Source: Notamacropus eugenii | Lineage: Eukaryota; Chordata; Mammalia; Diprotodontia; Macropodidae | Direction of reading: 5' to 3' | Assembly (NCBI RefSeq): GCF_028372415.1 | Contig: NC_092873.1 | Span: forward strand, 349,393,390-349,457,389 | DNA: 64,000 bases | Shown: piece by piece, positions 19,946-34,760 of the stretch | How positions within the stretch are numbered: position 1 is the stretch's first letter | Layout of the letters: each line of letters starts with the position of its first letter | The notes under the pieces: model-generated | The model's input: the letters and a program-made list of their open reading frames with translations, nothing else | Told to the model about the DNA's origin: nothing | Database searches by the model: none | Program-made: the position numbers and the translations under genes

Positions 19946-21439
19946 TCAAATCCATAAATTCTTGAACTTGACATTACCAGTGAGGTAATTCTCAAAGCTG
20001 GGACTCCCCATCTGGGAAGAACAAGAATGCATATGTATGCTTTTTGTCACATATTTCTGCAGGTAATCTCTGAGTACCCAGATTGTTACCAACTCGAGCT
20101 AGGAAAGTCCACTCTTAGACTTCTGATCTCTGGCTTCTGCTCAAACGAGGAGAACAGAAAGCAGTCAGGAATTCTCAGAACATCTGGTCAAACACATGTA
20201 GTTTGCCATGTGCTTCCAGGGAGAATTGTATTGCCTGGGCCCAACAATACAAGTTTATTCTGTTGCAAGTTGGTCTACTTTCTCAAAGTCTTAAGGGAAT
20301 AGGAAAAGGGTGAGGGAAACTAAATTGGTCTCCCAGCTCACATTTATAGACTGGTTCAGGGGTGCCACACCAAGAAGAGTAAATCTCTGTGTCCTATCAG
20401 AAGTGGGCATGCCCCTATAGTCTGGGGAAAGTGCCCCTTAGAATAATGCTTTCAAACAAAGGGCTGTGCCCTATTATCACATAGATTGAGGAACTCATCA
20501 AAATTGATCAATGACTTCTCTGGCCATCTCCTGCATATTCTAAGACCCAAAGTACATATGCTGTCCCAACAAATCAAACTAGGGTGCATTTGAGAACAAT
20601 GATCTTTGTAGCCCAGTCTGGGGAACTTCTTGTGTCACTTAACAAGGAGGAAGACAGTCCTTCAAGTCCTTCAAGACTTCAAGACAGTCCCATGGACCAA
20701 TTACAATTCAAAGATAGTTCCATTACCTAGCCTAAATGGAATCCTCCCACAGGAGCAATGTCTATGCCAGGAAATGAGGATGTTGGGAGATTTCATAGAC
20801 CTGCTTGAGCCACAGAAGAAAGAGGACAGTGGATGTCTGACTCATTCACAGGTGGTCCTGGATTTGGAAGTCCCCAACTGGATTCTTTACTAACACTTGA
20901 ACAGGTTCACATCTAAGATTTGATGACCAGAGCTGTGTCCCAGAATGCCAACATCTGCCAGTAGGGTGGGGCCATGTGTACTTCCTCCAGGTTTTAGTCT
21001 GGAGACTGCTACCCTACTACCTTTTACCTCATGGTGCTCAGTAGGCCTGAAATTCATATTACAAACTCCTCATACTACAACCATTCCCTCATCTGACTCC
21101 TGACTGCCATCCCCCATGTTCTTGTTACTGAAGTACTGCTTTCCCAAGGCCCACCTTTCCATGCAACCTCACCAGAGTTTCTAAGGGATGGACTGCCCCT
21201 CTACTACTGGAACTACAACTATGAAGAAACTGTCCTCTATACAACTGATTTCTCTCCCTATTTTTCCCCCAGCTTAAGGAAGTCCTAGTTCCTGCTCTGT
21301 ATTTGGGAACTGCAACTCAAAGGGATAGCAATGATCTTAGAGTTCGAGACTTCTAAATGGTGATGGCATGACTTTCTCTGCCTAGGGCCCTCCAAACGTG
21401 CCTTTGATGAGGCTAGAGTCAAAAATGTGTATTTGTATT
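19946..21439. other. Gene-free stretch of about 1.5 kb, unassigned
   Basis: Several short open frames (for example 20027-20302 and 20630-20893) have no domain, no neighbouring splice context I can defend and no codon bias. It could be an old unrecognised repeat or unique intergenic DNA. Confidence 0.4.
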
Positions 21440-21680
21440 AGTGAGGGTGTAATGACCAAGAGGACTATAGTGTTCTTAATCATGGAGGTAATGGGGAGAC
21501 ACTGGAATTTATTGAGTAGGGAGCAGACAGAGTTAGACCTTTGTTTTAGGAAAATCACTCTGTCAGCTGAGTGGAGGATGGATTGTTGTGGGTAGAGACT
21601 GGAGGCAGGGAAACCAATTAGGAGGCTGTTTTAATAATCGAAGCAAGAGGTGATACGGACCTGAACTGGAAACTGAATTT
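21440..21680 (-). mobile_element. L2 LINE fragment, antisense
   Basis: GAATTTATTGAGTAGGGAGC, TTTAGGAAAATCACTCTGTC and CCAATTAGGAGGCTGTTTTA follow the L2 antisense order. Confidence 0.65.
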
Positions 21681-21904
21681 GTATCTCTTTTTATAATCCA
21701 AAATTTATCACAATACTTATACATAGGCTAGGGATAGGGTTGAGACTGTGCTTTCCTTGTCATAGGGAACTCTCTGCATAAGGAAACAACCGCTACCAAT
21801 ATATGCTGGCACCTTATCTGCAACTTAGTCTTAGAGAGTTACTTATACAATGGAGAAATTAAAAATGATCCATCTAGGATCACACAGTATGGAATATGAT
21901 CCTA

Positions 21905-22085
21905 TGGGATCATAGATTTAGTGTTAAAAGGGATTTTAGAAGCCAATCCCCTCATTTTACAGATGAGGAAACAGATACAGATTAAATAACTTGCTCTGGG
22001 TCACATAATTAGTAAGAGTCCAAGGCAGCATTTGAACCCAGTCCTTCATGATTCCAAGGCCTGCATTCTCTCTACATATCATGCT
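21905..22085 (-). mobile_element. MIR-type CORE-SINE, antisense
   Basis: ATCATAGATTTAGTGTTAAA, TTTTACAGATGAGGAAACAG and GCATTTGAACCCAGTCC. Confidence 0.7.
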
Positions 22086-22097
22086 GGCCTCTCTGTC

Positions 22098-22135
22098 TCA
22101 TACATAATAGGTGCTCAATGTTTGTGGAACAAATG
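22098..22135 (+). mobile_element. L2 3' terminus
   Basis: ACATAATAGGTGCTCAATGT, the L2 end motif. Confidence 0.5.
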
Positions 22136-22727
22136 ACCAGTTAACACATACATGTAACATTCTGTCTTCCTTCCCCCATCTTGCCACACACCACACCACA
22201 TGGAACACAAGCATACAAAGTTCATTCAAGCCACATTACACCTCTGAAAGCTTCCTTTGAGGTCCAGATTTTAGGAAGAACTCATGAGTCTGGGCCAATG
22301 CCTCCTACCCTGCCCCTCTCACTCCCCAAGACTTGGGAGTAGCCCACTGCCTAGAGGAGCTTCTGACAGTTTTCTGTCCTACCCCTTCTCCTTCCTATCT
22401 CTACCCACCCCCCAAGCCTGGCTACAGTGAATACACTCTAGTGAAATATTCTCGATTTCTTTCTGAGCTGGACAGAGGGAGAGGGCCACAGTGTCAGAGG
22501 CAGAGGCAGGAGATAAGAAAGGTTCATCCTCTCCGCCACAAACACTCCCTGCCTCCCTCTTCATTCAGTGACTCCACCATCCAGATATTTCTGAAATGCA
22601 AACTTAAACCCCTCAGTACTGTTGAACCTAGGATGCCTCAGGCAGCAGCTGGGGGTGCGGCTGGGGGAGGGGGACAGGGAGAGAGGGAGAGAGGGAGAGG
22701 GAGGGAGAGAGGGAGGGAAGGAGGGAG

Positions 22728-22733
<6 letters not shown>

Positions 22734-22805
<72 letters not shown>
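22734..22805. repeat. (AG)n microsatellite in a purine-rich tract
   Basis: About 35 AG units preceded by GGGAGA repeats from 22665. Open frames across it (22333-22839 and its antisense) are repeat artefacts. Confidence 0.95.
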
Positions 22806-22809
<4 letters not shown>

Positions 22810-24190
22810 GAAGTATCTAGCGGGAGTGGTGGCGGCTAGCCCAGTGGTGGCTGGCCTGGCCACCCCCCTCCCTCCACCCCAGGGGCTGGGGCTGGTGATT
22901 ATTTGGGTTAATTATGTCCAAGTCATTTCCGATTGGCACAAGCCCACCCACCCACAGAGTCTGCCAGGAAGGCCGACAGCTCCAGGCTGGGGGTCAGGAT
23001 GCTGGGGCTCCTTCCTGACCCAGCTAGTAACCCTGCCGAGTGAGACTAAGAGGGGCCCTGCAGTTTCAACATTTGTGAAACCTAGAGGACAATTTCCCCT
23101 CCTCCTTCTCTCCCCCCCCCCCCACTCCCAGCCCCATTCCTCTCCTCACCAACTTTCTCCTCCCATCCTTCCTCTTCCCCCCATTCCTTCCAAACCTCCC
23201 GCCTCCCCTCTCGCCATCCCCCCCGCTCCACGCTTCTCCCCATACATAGCCACATATCCCATTTCTTTAACCCTCCCTCTCCTCCCCTCCCCCACCCCAC
23301 CCCCCAGGTCTGGAATGAAATCACACTTGGGGATGTGAGTTCCGAAAAAGGTCCCGACATAAACACAAATAATCACCCTGATTGGGACTAATTACAAGGG
23401 CTCGGTTTGGGGCTGGAGGCTTCAGAGAGCTTGGCTTTCAAACAAAGGGGCCCCGGCGTCCAGCCCCCAGCTAGGGTGCTGGCTTTTCTCCACAGCTGGG
23501 ACAGGAATGAAGGGGAGTAGGGAGGGAAGAGAACGCCCCCCCGGCCCCCAGGCCGGCACAGAGGCAGGAGGGAGGGCCAGGAGAGACGGAGATGCTTTTA
23601 CTACTCTAACTCTGAGAGTTTCTATCCCGGCCATTCGGATACATAAACAGACACACACGTACATATATGTATATTCACCTCCCCAAAACCCATTCCACTT
23701 TCTTTTAGCCTCTCTGCTCTTCCAGTACTCAAATTTGAGGGCCTCCTCAGGTGGTTTCAATGAGCTGCGGGGTCTCGGAAGGAGGAGGAGGAACCCTCTG
23801 ATCGTGACGGAGAGAGGGGGAGGGGAAGGGGGCTCAAAAGAAGCCAGCTGTGAAAAGCTCCAGTCCTAATTAGCCAGCTTCAAAGCCCACCGCCCTGATG
23901 AAGAGTGTTCCTGAATGTATGCCCTGCGCGCTCAGGCGAGGAGGACATCTCTGTCCAATCAGAGGAGGGAGAGGGACCTCTTCCATTCCTGTCTCCCCCC
24001 ACCTCCTTAAAGCTGGGGCAGAGCAGAGCAAAGCAGAGCGGAGGAAAAGAGAGCAAAGAAGCTACTTTGGCTCGGTTTTGTTCAAGCTAGCTTGGCCTCC
24101 ACCCTCTAGCTCCCCGCCAAATCCAACCATCTCATCCAACCCACCAAGTACTCTCCAGCTCTCATCCTCCTTTGAAAGCAAAACCCTTTA
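22806..24190. promoter_or_regulatory. Repeat-free block with developmental motif clusters; candidate FZD2 enhancer
   Basis: 5-8 kb beyond the FZD2 3' end. Contains TTAATTAT at 22908-22915, a forkhead-like ATAAACA near 23358, ACTAATTACAAGG near 23387 and the double TCF/SOX-type CTTTCAAACAAAGG at 23435-23448. No gene model fits. Regulatory function is inference from motif density and absence of mobile elements. Confidence 0.4.
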
Positions 24191-24195
24191 AAACA

Positions 24196-24350
24196 GAGTT
24201 TCTTCACCTTTTTTTTTGAGCATAGACCCCCTTGACAGTCTGGTGAAACCTATGGACCCCTTCTCAGAATAATTTTTAAATGCACAAAATAAAATACATA
24301 GATGCCTAAAATAAAATGCATTTAAATGCACACAATAAAATACTCTGCCT
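24196..24350 (+). mobile_element. hAT-type MITE fragment, family A
   Basis: GAGTTTCTTCACCTTTTTTT, AGTCTGGTGAAACCTATGGA and CCCCTTCTCAGAATAATTTT, then AATAAAATACATAG repeated locally. Confidence 0.65.
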
Positions 24351-24774
24351 AAGACTGCATGTGGTATGTAGTATATGTAGTAAAGATGTAGCTTTTTTTC
24401 ATCCAAATTCACCAAACCCCTAAAATCTATTCCCTTCCCTTGGAGGGGGGAATTCTCACTTCCCAAAAAAGAGGTATTCTGTACAACGCTGTTTGCCCAA
24501 CAGACATATTTCCCATCCCATTTGGAACTTGAGTTAAGGAATATTTCCCCCACTTCCTCTCCTCAGATATTTCCAGAGGATCTTTATACTTTAGGGCAGA
24601 ATTGCTTGCATGAAGAACCCAGAAACTCCTCATCCCACTCGCTCTCAGAACCTATCACCATGCCTAGTTCCTTCTACAATGAAAATGACTAAATTGTCTC
24701 ATTTTCAGATCTCAAGTGGCCAAGTATATGGATTTGTTGCCTCAGTGAAAGATGCAGATGAGCGAGGCAGAAAT

Positions 24775-24962
24775 AGCATTTTAAGGTCTGCAAAATGCTT
24801 TACACATATTATCTCATTTGATCCTATAAAAACTCTGAGAGATAGGTGCTATTATGATCCAAGTGAGGCAGAGGTAGAGTGACTTGGCCAGGGTCACAAC
24901 ACTAAGTGTCTGAGGCTGGATTTGAACTCCTGAGTCTATTTACTGCCACACCTAGCTGTCCA
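24775..24962 (-). mobile_element. MIR-type CORE-SINE, antisense
   Basis: CAAAATGCTTTACACATATT, ATCTCATTTGATCCTATAAA and GCTGGATTTGAACTCCTGAG. Confidence 0.65.
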
Positions 24963-27391
24963 TGGACAAGAATAGGTTTAGGAGGACTCCTGGGTTCCTC
25001 AAACTTCTTGCTACACATGCCTGAATTGACTGTCCTCGGTCTTCTCAGTTGTAGGTTACCTGAGTGACCTGACCTAACATTCTTTCCTATTAGAAATATC
25101 AGGAAGGATGGTGGCTTTGTGACTTTAAAGAATATGGGAAAAGTTTTCTTAGAGACAATGGGACCACCCTGCAGACCTAAGAAAGATGGTTTTTCAGAGA
25201 CTCAAGTCACTACTCCCATTCTCACTTTTGAAAAAAAGAGATATCCATTGTAATGCTTTTGCCCAACAGTAATGTTTCTGATGGGGTGGAACATGGGGGT
25301 AATGAGTGTTTCCCCTATTCCCCTCCCCAGACATTTCCAGGGCCTCAGTCCAGGTGGAGGAGGTGACCTGCCTCTTGCTAGGATTCTTGGAATAACCCAG
25401 GAGCTCAGTGGCTTGGGGTTCTGGCTGAGCCTGCCCCCATCCCTGCTCCCTCCCAGGATTCACACAGAAGAGTTTTGTCTTGGAAAACTGAAATGGCTTT
25501 TTCTAGCATAAGCTCTTACAGGAGCCTCTTAAAGGGGAAACATTTTTTTTTTTTAACTAATGGAAAAGTTTTCAAGAGGAGTGGAGTGGGCACAGGAGGA
25601 GAATAGTAGTGCCTTAGGAGAAGATCAATGAACAGAGGGGGAGAAGCAAGAGGGATTCAACTAAACCCTAGGAGAGAAGGAACAGGCCTTTTTGTTCTTA
25701 GCAGGGTTAGAGTGAGGGGTGAGATGGGACCCCGCTTTAGTAGGATGTCCTGGGGTTGGTTTAGGAAAGTATTCAGCTTGGTCCTATAGGTGAGGTCATT
25801 CTTCCTCAGTGACAGCCCCTCCACCAAACCTTGGGCCTAATTCTCCCACACAGGGACTCTAACCAGCTCATTGACAATGTAGAAACAGATTCCCATCTCT
25901 AGAGGATTTTGAATCTTAAAATCGCATCTCCAATTCCACATTTCATTTTAGTTTTTCTATCACAGGAAGGGAGGAGTGAGGTAAGAATGTCTAAGTGAAC
26001 TTTTTCTTCTATTTCTCCTTAGAGCAAATTTAGATTTTTACCTTTTCCTCTTCTATACATTTACCCCATGGTTCTCCTTCCACTTCATGTCACTAAAAAG
26101 TGGTCTTCCAACGATTTTTTTTTTAAGTTAAAGGGACTGGGAGATTTCCAGACCACTTTACTCAAGGTCAGTGTCTTCAGGTACTCCCTCGAGAAAGGAG
26201 AAGTTAGAGAAATGCCTTTCCCAAAAAAGAAAACAATCACATTAATTTCTCTCTTCCCCCTCCCCTTTTAAGACACCAAACTCTTTTGTTTTGCTAATAT
26301 CTCCACATTCTCAGTTCTCCCTCCTTTGTGGAAACTGGGTTGTTGTGTTCTACTTTTTTTCTGCTTGGCCAGAATCTCAATTCAGCCTTCAAAATTACCT
26401 CACTCCATCACTCCTAAAACAGACAAAGGGGGAGATGAAGGGGAGTATGACAGAAAAGTCACCAAAGGCAGGCATGGATATGTACATATATACATATGTA
26501 CATATACATGTATAGTGCATGTTATAGATCTATGGTATATTTATACATCTACATACATATATGTGTATACACATATACCTACATACAAACACATATATGT
26601 ATACACATACACCCCAAAGCCCCAGCCTGGTTCAATCTAATCATTTCTCAAATCAACAAAAGAATTATATGTACCCTCCTCCTCTACCTCCCTCCACCTC
26701 AGTAATATTCCAACCACTGGAAAAATCAAACCAAATCCAAAGAGTTTTTTCATCATTTTGAGGAGTCACACACACAGGCTAACAACTTAACTCTTTCCTC
26801 ATAATTCTGTTTAAGTTCCTTTTGAATCTAGAAAACACAAGCTTTAGACCCTTCCAAATTCCCGAGCTTGAGGAGGAGCTTTACGCCTGGGCATAAAGTG
26901 GTATTTCATTATTCAGTCAAAGTTCTTTGCAGTCCACATCCTTGGCCATCGAGACGCTTGGTTTGGAGCACTGGTGGTTTTTTGTTTTTGTTTTTCCCCC
27001 TTCCGTTTCATTATTCCAAACAATGCACTCACTGGGCTTCAATTAATAGCAAAGAATTTCTAGCTCCCCCTCTGTTGTACCCTTCCCTCCTAAAAAGACC
27101 CTTATACAAATTCTTGTAAAGATTTTAACTTTGTGGTCCTGATCCATCCTATTTCAAAAAGGGGACCCTAAAAAGGTCAGAGGGAGGAAAAGCTAAGGGG
27201 CTATTTTTCTTTTCCCCATCTAAACAGAAAGTCCTATAAAGGCTCCAGATTCATTATCTACCCATCACCCCCTCTCCTATATTGCTAAGGGTGGGAGGGG
27301 GAGGAGGTGTGGTTTGGTTAAACCAATAAAATGTTACAGCCCAGTTAAATACAATTAAAGGGCTAGATCTCCCAAAGATAATTAAATACAC
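24963..27391. other. Gene-free, almost repeat-free stretch downstream of FZD2
   Basis: Unique sequence of about 2.4 kb with a CATATA-type simple repeat at about 26478-26612. It may hold the far 3' UTR or regulatory sequence. No coding exon is supported. Confidence 0.45.
26478..26612. repeat. TA/CA-rich simple repeat
   Basis: Runs such as TACATATATACATATGTACA; low complexity. Confidence 0.75.
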
Positions 27392-27397
27392 TTTATT
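27392..27397 (-). terminator. Candidate distal polyadenylation signal AATAAA for FZD2
   Basis: TTTATT on the plus strand reads AATAAA for the minus-strand transcript. It would give a 3' UTR of about 1.84 kb, which fits the expected FZD2 message length better than the proximal hexamers. Confidence 0.35.
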
Positions 27398-28536
27398 ATT
27401 ATTATTAGCGTTTAATTTGCTCGATTGACACGCTAAGATGGTGGAAAAAAGTGAGTTATGTCCCACACCTGACTCACTCCAACCCCTTTACTTCATTTTA
27501 AAACACCCTCTTTGTGACAATCCTCAGTGATAATTTTCTTTAATCTAAGTCCCTGCTCCCACCAAGTCCAGAAATCAGTGCTATGGAATGAAACTAAAAT
27601 GTAGTCTGTCTCAAGTAGCCAGGGAAGGGAAAAGTTAGGGAAGGATGGAAGAACTTGGGATTTTTCTATCAAAGATAAATACCAAGATACTTTATACATC
27701 ACTCTTCAAGCTGAAGACTTTTTTAAGTCTGGAATTTTATTTCAGGAAAAAAAAGATAAGAAACATCTGTTATAAACATTCTATGGACCTTAGGATATAG
27801 AATGTCATGTAAACACCTCGGTTCAGCCCCATATCCCACCTTCACAAACAGCCAATACCCACCTTTTCTTCTGGTCAAGTTTGAAAAGAAACTTGAAAAG
27901 AAAACCAGTCTTTTGTTAGGAAAAAGAACTCTCAAATCCCACCAGTCCCTCCCACCCCTTACGCACTTTTATTGCTTTAGAAGCAGGCACACACTCACAT
28001 ACATGCTCTAAGTGACAGTTTGTACTAGGAGTTTAGGTGGTTCTGGTGGGGGCATAAATTTAGGGGGCTAGTTGAGGGGGATGGCAGGGAATTAAGGGAC
28101 AGTTTGCTGCCGGTGCCCAGGGACCTTAAAGCTCCTTTTTATCTGGAGACATCATTCGACCTCTTATCTTTCTCTCCCCCCATTCCCACTCCCCCTCAAA
28201 AAACCCTCATGGGTCACTGGCAGAAGGGGGAAGATGGTTGAGTTTCAAGATGTGGATACCCTTTTGTTGAAGAAACCCACACTTCACAATGCAACTGTCC
28301 GCCAAATCCAAACTGGGGGATTGGGTGGGGTGGTGTAGTTCGTGGAAAACAAAGATAAAAGGGAGATTCTTGTATTGGCTGTAAGGGAGGCTGGGGAGCT
28401 CGGGCTAAGCCATTCCATACTCTCAACCCACCGATCCCCCACCTTTTTTTTTCCACGTCTTCATCTCTCTTGGTAGATTTCCAGAAAAAGAGAGGATAGA
28501 GAGACGAGGAGGAGGGAAGGAGGGGGGGGGGGGAGG

Positions 28537-28543
<7 letters not shown>

Positions 28544-28604
<61 letters not shown>
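28544..28604. repeat. (AG)n microsatellite inside FZD2 3' UTR
   Basis: About 30 AG units, read as (CU)n in the FZD2 transcript, next to a G-run near 28521-28533. A pyrimidine tract of this length in a 3' UTR could bind polypyrimidine-tract proteins and is probably polymorphic. Confidence 0.9.
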
Positions 28605-28607
<3 letters not shown>

Positions 28608-29232
28608 AACAAAATATTCATAATATTCATCCAAGTCTTGTCCGTTAATACAGAACAGCTTCCACAGCTCCGGCGTCAGGGGAAAGGCTCACAAAATTTG
28701 GCTTTTACAGAAGTTCTACTGCAAGAAATCCCTCACAGCCAACAAAAACAGCATTCAGTCTTGGTGGCTCCTCAGACAGGCCCAACCCTGCCAAATCACC
28801 AAAAAACTTCGTACCTTAGAGGGAAAGGGAGGGTATCAAAAAAAGGGGTCCCCTCACCCCCACCCCCCAATTACCCAGCCTGCGGTGTCTCTCGCTGGTC
28901 TTTTTTTCCTTTTTTTCTTTTTAAATAGAAAATATATAATTAAATTTACAAAGACTATTTACAGTTTTAATTACAAGCCTTGGGGGAAGGGTGCAAAAAG
29001 TTTTTTGGGAAAAATACGACCTAAAAAAAACCGAAAATGGTTTAGATTTATTTTAAAAAAATAAAATAAGTTTGTGGGCCTTTCCCACCCCCTCCCCACT
29101 CGCACCCCTTGGTCAGAAAGTCACTCTTGCTCACACCCTGGATCTGCACTTTCCCAAGGAGGGGAGGGGGCTGGAGAGAGGTGAAGGAGGGGGAGAGGGG
29201 CAGGGGTGGGATGGGCGGGAGGTGTGGTGTCC

Positions 29233-31380
<2,148 letters not shown>

Positions 31381-31640
31381 TCTTGGCCAATCAGATTCAA
31401 ACTCGGGGACCAGCCCCGAGGGCAGGATTGGTCAACCACAACATAATGAGATCAGAAACCAGATGCCAACAAAACTTTCCTCCCCACCCCCCCTACCATT
31501 TTGCTTTTTAAAGAGACAAGCTATTATTATATTTGGAGCTGTTGGCCTGGGCCGGGATCTCCCCGGAGTCTCGGCGGCGAAACCCAAAGACAGACGAAAG
31601 CGGTAGAGACCCTAGGCCCAGATCGATCTTCCTTAGGGGA

Positions 31641-33800
31641 AAATGGGACTCCATCCAACCTATAGTTTTGGGCTCTTTAAATCCTCTCCCCTCCCCCTAC
31701 CTCACCCTCCATTTCCATTCTCGCTTCCAGGCCCCTCAGACCCCCTGGTTTTCCAAGAGAACTTTTCGAATCAATTGAAAAGAAGTTTGGAACTTTCTTT
31801 AAAAATCCTGGAACTTTGGGTTTAAACTTGAAACTTTTTCTTTAAAAAAAAAAAAAGCCGGAATTTCTTCCCCCTCCCTTTTCAAGGAGCAAGACCCTGC
31901 ATTATCTCACCCTAAATATAGATCTGTAGGCTTTTGTATCCCTACCCCCCACCGCCCCACACCCTTAAATAACCCTTCAAGAAATGGGAGCTTGTCTCTT
32001 TAAGAGGCTCTTAAAGGGGCCAGGACTCAGGGGCATAATTGCCCCGTAGCTAGCACAAAGAAACTCATTATGGCTCTCTGTGTACCGAGACTCCTTAAAG
32101 TGAGAAAACTCGGGAACTCTAGGGCTGGAAGGTGTAGAGTTCTTTTGAGGTGGGGGAGGGAGAGAGGAAGATTGGGGTAGGAGGGTGGGATGTAACTCTT
32201 TCCCCCTCCCTCCTCACTCTCTTCCCAAGTGAATTTTAATTGTGCAAAGCAACGTTTTAGTTGCATTTACAAGGAGGTCTTAATCGGAGGTCAAGAAGAG
32301 GGGGGGAGTGGAGAGGAATTTGGACACTAGTAAAAGAGAAGAAGGGACCTTAGCTATGGGGAAATTTCCTTTCCCCTCTTCCGAACCTTCCCCCCCCCCA
32401 ACTTTCTCCCCCAGTCAACTTTCAGGTACTTTCTCCTGGGAAATGGGGGCTTTGTTTAACCCCAAACCTTTGAAAGCTTGGATGCATTAAAAAAGGGCTG
32501 GGAAGGAGGGGGAGGAGGTGGGGGACACTGCCTCCTCCTCACTCTCCTGGGAGCCTCTCACCTCTGGGCCCTCCAGCCGCGGTTCCCGCTGGCCCAGGAG
32601 AAGGGTTTTCTTTGATTTCTACTACTTGGGTTTTTAATTTGAAGAGGTGGGGGTGGGAGGGGGAGTTGGGGGAGAATGGGACATTTGCATGTAAATCTCC
32701 CTTGGGGCCTGGAACTGGATGATGAATCAATTATTTCTATTGTCTCCCCCAAAGGGATGGGGATTTTTAAAAAGAGAAGAAAGAAAATTGAGTTTAGAAA
32801 GCCCTTTTGCTCCTCTGTATGGGCTAAAGCTGGCCCTCTCCGCCTAGTGTGTTGTTTCCTACTTGGAGAGGAGAAAACCTTTTAAAGACTATATCCTCAG
32901 TTAGATACAGGAGAGGAAAATGTAGTAAGGATTAAACTGATAAATACTTTAAAAAGTCTTAAGATTTTGTTTTTCATACCCAAAAGTGTGTCATTTTACG
33001 ACCTGAAAGTATATTCAGGCTTCCCATTCCTGAGAAGATTCCCCTAAATATCAGGGCGGATTCACGTCTTCCCTCCAATCCAGGATTGGGTTGCCTGCCA
33101 CATCTGTTCTCTTCCCCCTCCCCACTGTCTCCCCCGCTCCGCCCCCCCCCACATACCCCGCCTACCCATGCTCTTATCTCAACTTCCCTCTGGCTTTTAC
33201 TCTTAACCCTCTCTTCTACCAAACTCCTTCCTCTTCTAAGAAACCATACTTTTTTTCTTTTATCTCTTCAGCCTCTCTGTAGCCTGAATTTATTTAGCCC
33301 CCTGCCCTTTACCTTCATCCTCCTCTCTCCTCTACCCTGACCCCTATCCTCCTCTGTCACCGTACTCACACTTGCCCAAGTGTTTCTGAGAATCTTTAAT
33401 AGTTCACAGATTTTTTTTTTGTATAACAATATTTTCTTTTTTCTAGAACCACTTGTGGTGGCAGAATCAGATTTCTCCTAGAGTATTACTTTCCAGTTCA
33501 AAGTCCAGACTCCTCCTGGAGACTTACAGCTACAAAGGAGGAGGAAACAAAAGCTGGGTCTATTTCGAAGTTTTATAAGATTTAGAACTGAGAGTGATCT
33601 TGAAAATGACCCAAAACTGAGACTGGTTCTCAGTACTCCTCCTTCTCTGATGCACTCTGCATTGTTGACTCTAGGATACTCCTATCGGTATTATCATTAT
33701 ATTCTTCTGTTTCTTTTCCTATCTGGCCATCCAGTGTCATAGCAGGAATCATCATCCTCGGCCGGGGGCAAACCCTAAATACCATTGTCGGGGGCTGCCT
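31641..33800. promoter_or_regulatory. FZD2 upstream region, repeat-free, with motif clusters
   Basis: About 2.1 kb upstream of the promoter without recognisable repeats. Notable are an octamer plus forkhead-like half site, ATTTGCATGTAAAT at 32683-32696, next to GAATCAATTATTT near 32726, and TTTTAATTGTGCAAAG near 32233. Poly-C and purine tracts generate spurious frames. An upstream enhancer role is inferred. Confidence 0.4.
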
Positions 33801-33819
33801 TCTTTCCATTCTTTTTCCC

Positions 33820-33893
33820 TAGGGCAAATTTGGACTCAGGGTCTTCCTGATTCTAAGCCTAGTGCACTATCCATTTCACCACCTAGCTGCCCC
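33820..33893 (-). mobile_element. tRNA-derived SINE head fragment, antisense
   Basis: GTGCACTATCCATTTCACCA followed by CCTAGCTGCCCC. Confidence 0.65.
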
Positions 33894-33895
33894 TG

Positions 33896-34760
33896 ACTCA
33901 CATCCTAAATAAGGCCTGCATTACCTGGTCTATTTCAATAGCTTCCTAATTGGCTTTCCTAACTTAGATCTTTCCCCTTTCCAATCCATCATCTATAACA
34001 AGGATAAAGTGATGTTTCTAAAGCATAGGTTTGATCAAAAAGCTTCAATTGCTCCCTCTTGCCTCTAAGATTAAAGACAAAGCCCTCTGGTGCAACTTTT
34101 AAAGCCTTTTATATCTAACTCCATCCTACTTTCATTTCAATTCAGCAAGCATTCAAAGTACCTCCCATGGATGGGGTATTTGTGATAAGTGCTGGATAAG
34201 ACAGGCAGTAAAGAGCAGAACAGGTATTTGGGGCCAGGTCTTTTAACTTCAAAACTAGCCTTCTTTCCATGCTGGTTAGGGACATTAAAAATATAAACTG
34301 AAATTTATACAGTATCTTAAAGTTTACAAGACACTTTGCTCAACCCTATGAAGCTCTACCAGTACCCACTGATTCAGTTTTATAGATGGATTTAATTAGA
34401 ATCATTTTACAAATGACTCCCTACCCCATTAGATTGTGAGCCCCTCCAGGGTACGCACAGACTTTTGCCTTTTTCTTTGGATCCATCCCCGGTGCTTAGT
34501 ACAGTGCCTAGCGCACACTAGATCCCTAACAAATGTTTATTTACTCACTGGCCATTGATATTTCCAATCCCAGTCTCACTTCTGAGTTCCAGTCCTACAA
34601 CTTCCCCATTTCTGGCCAGGGCACCACCAATTTCAGTTACCCACATTGGCCTTCTTGAGGTCCTCTAGGATTCTCTTACTCCACTTATCTCCATCAGTTG
34701 TCAAATTCTATCATTTCTACTTCTACATCATCTCTCTAATCTGTACCTTTCCTGAAATCT
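33896..34760 (+). mobile_element. L2 LINE 3' region, sense, with a MIR inside
   Basis: AAAGTGATGTTTCTAAAGCA, AAAGCCTTTTATATCTAACT, TTGTGAGCCCCTCCAGGGTA and CTTAGTACAGTGCCTAGCGC. A MIR-like fragment lies at about 34295-34400. 34560-34760 repeats L2-type sequence and may be a second copy. Confidence 0.6.

Larger units (their letters stand above)
27392..29232 (-). other. FZD2: FZD2 3' UTR (extent uncertain)
   Basis: Non-repetitive, AT-rich sequence follows the TGA at 29233-29235. Candidate AATAAA signals on the minus strand are at 29047-29052, 27968-27973, 27736-27741 and 27392-27397. Human FZD2 mRNA has a long 3' UTR of nearly 2 kb as I recall it, which favours the last site. The region contains a long CT repeat (transcript sense) and a T-rich tract near 28900. 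Where the mRNA ends cannot be settled from sequence. Confidence 0.5.

Noticed and set aside
22333-23338. Long open frames with Arg-Glu or Ser-Leu repeats
   Set aside because: Translation of the (AG)n microsatellite and poly-C tracts, not a gene.
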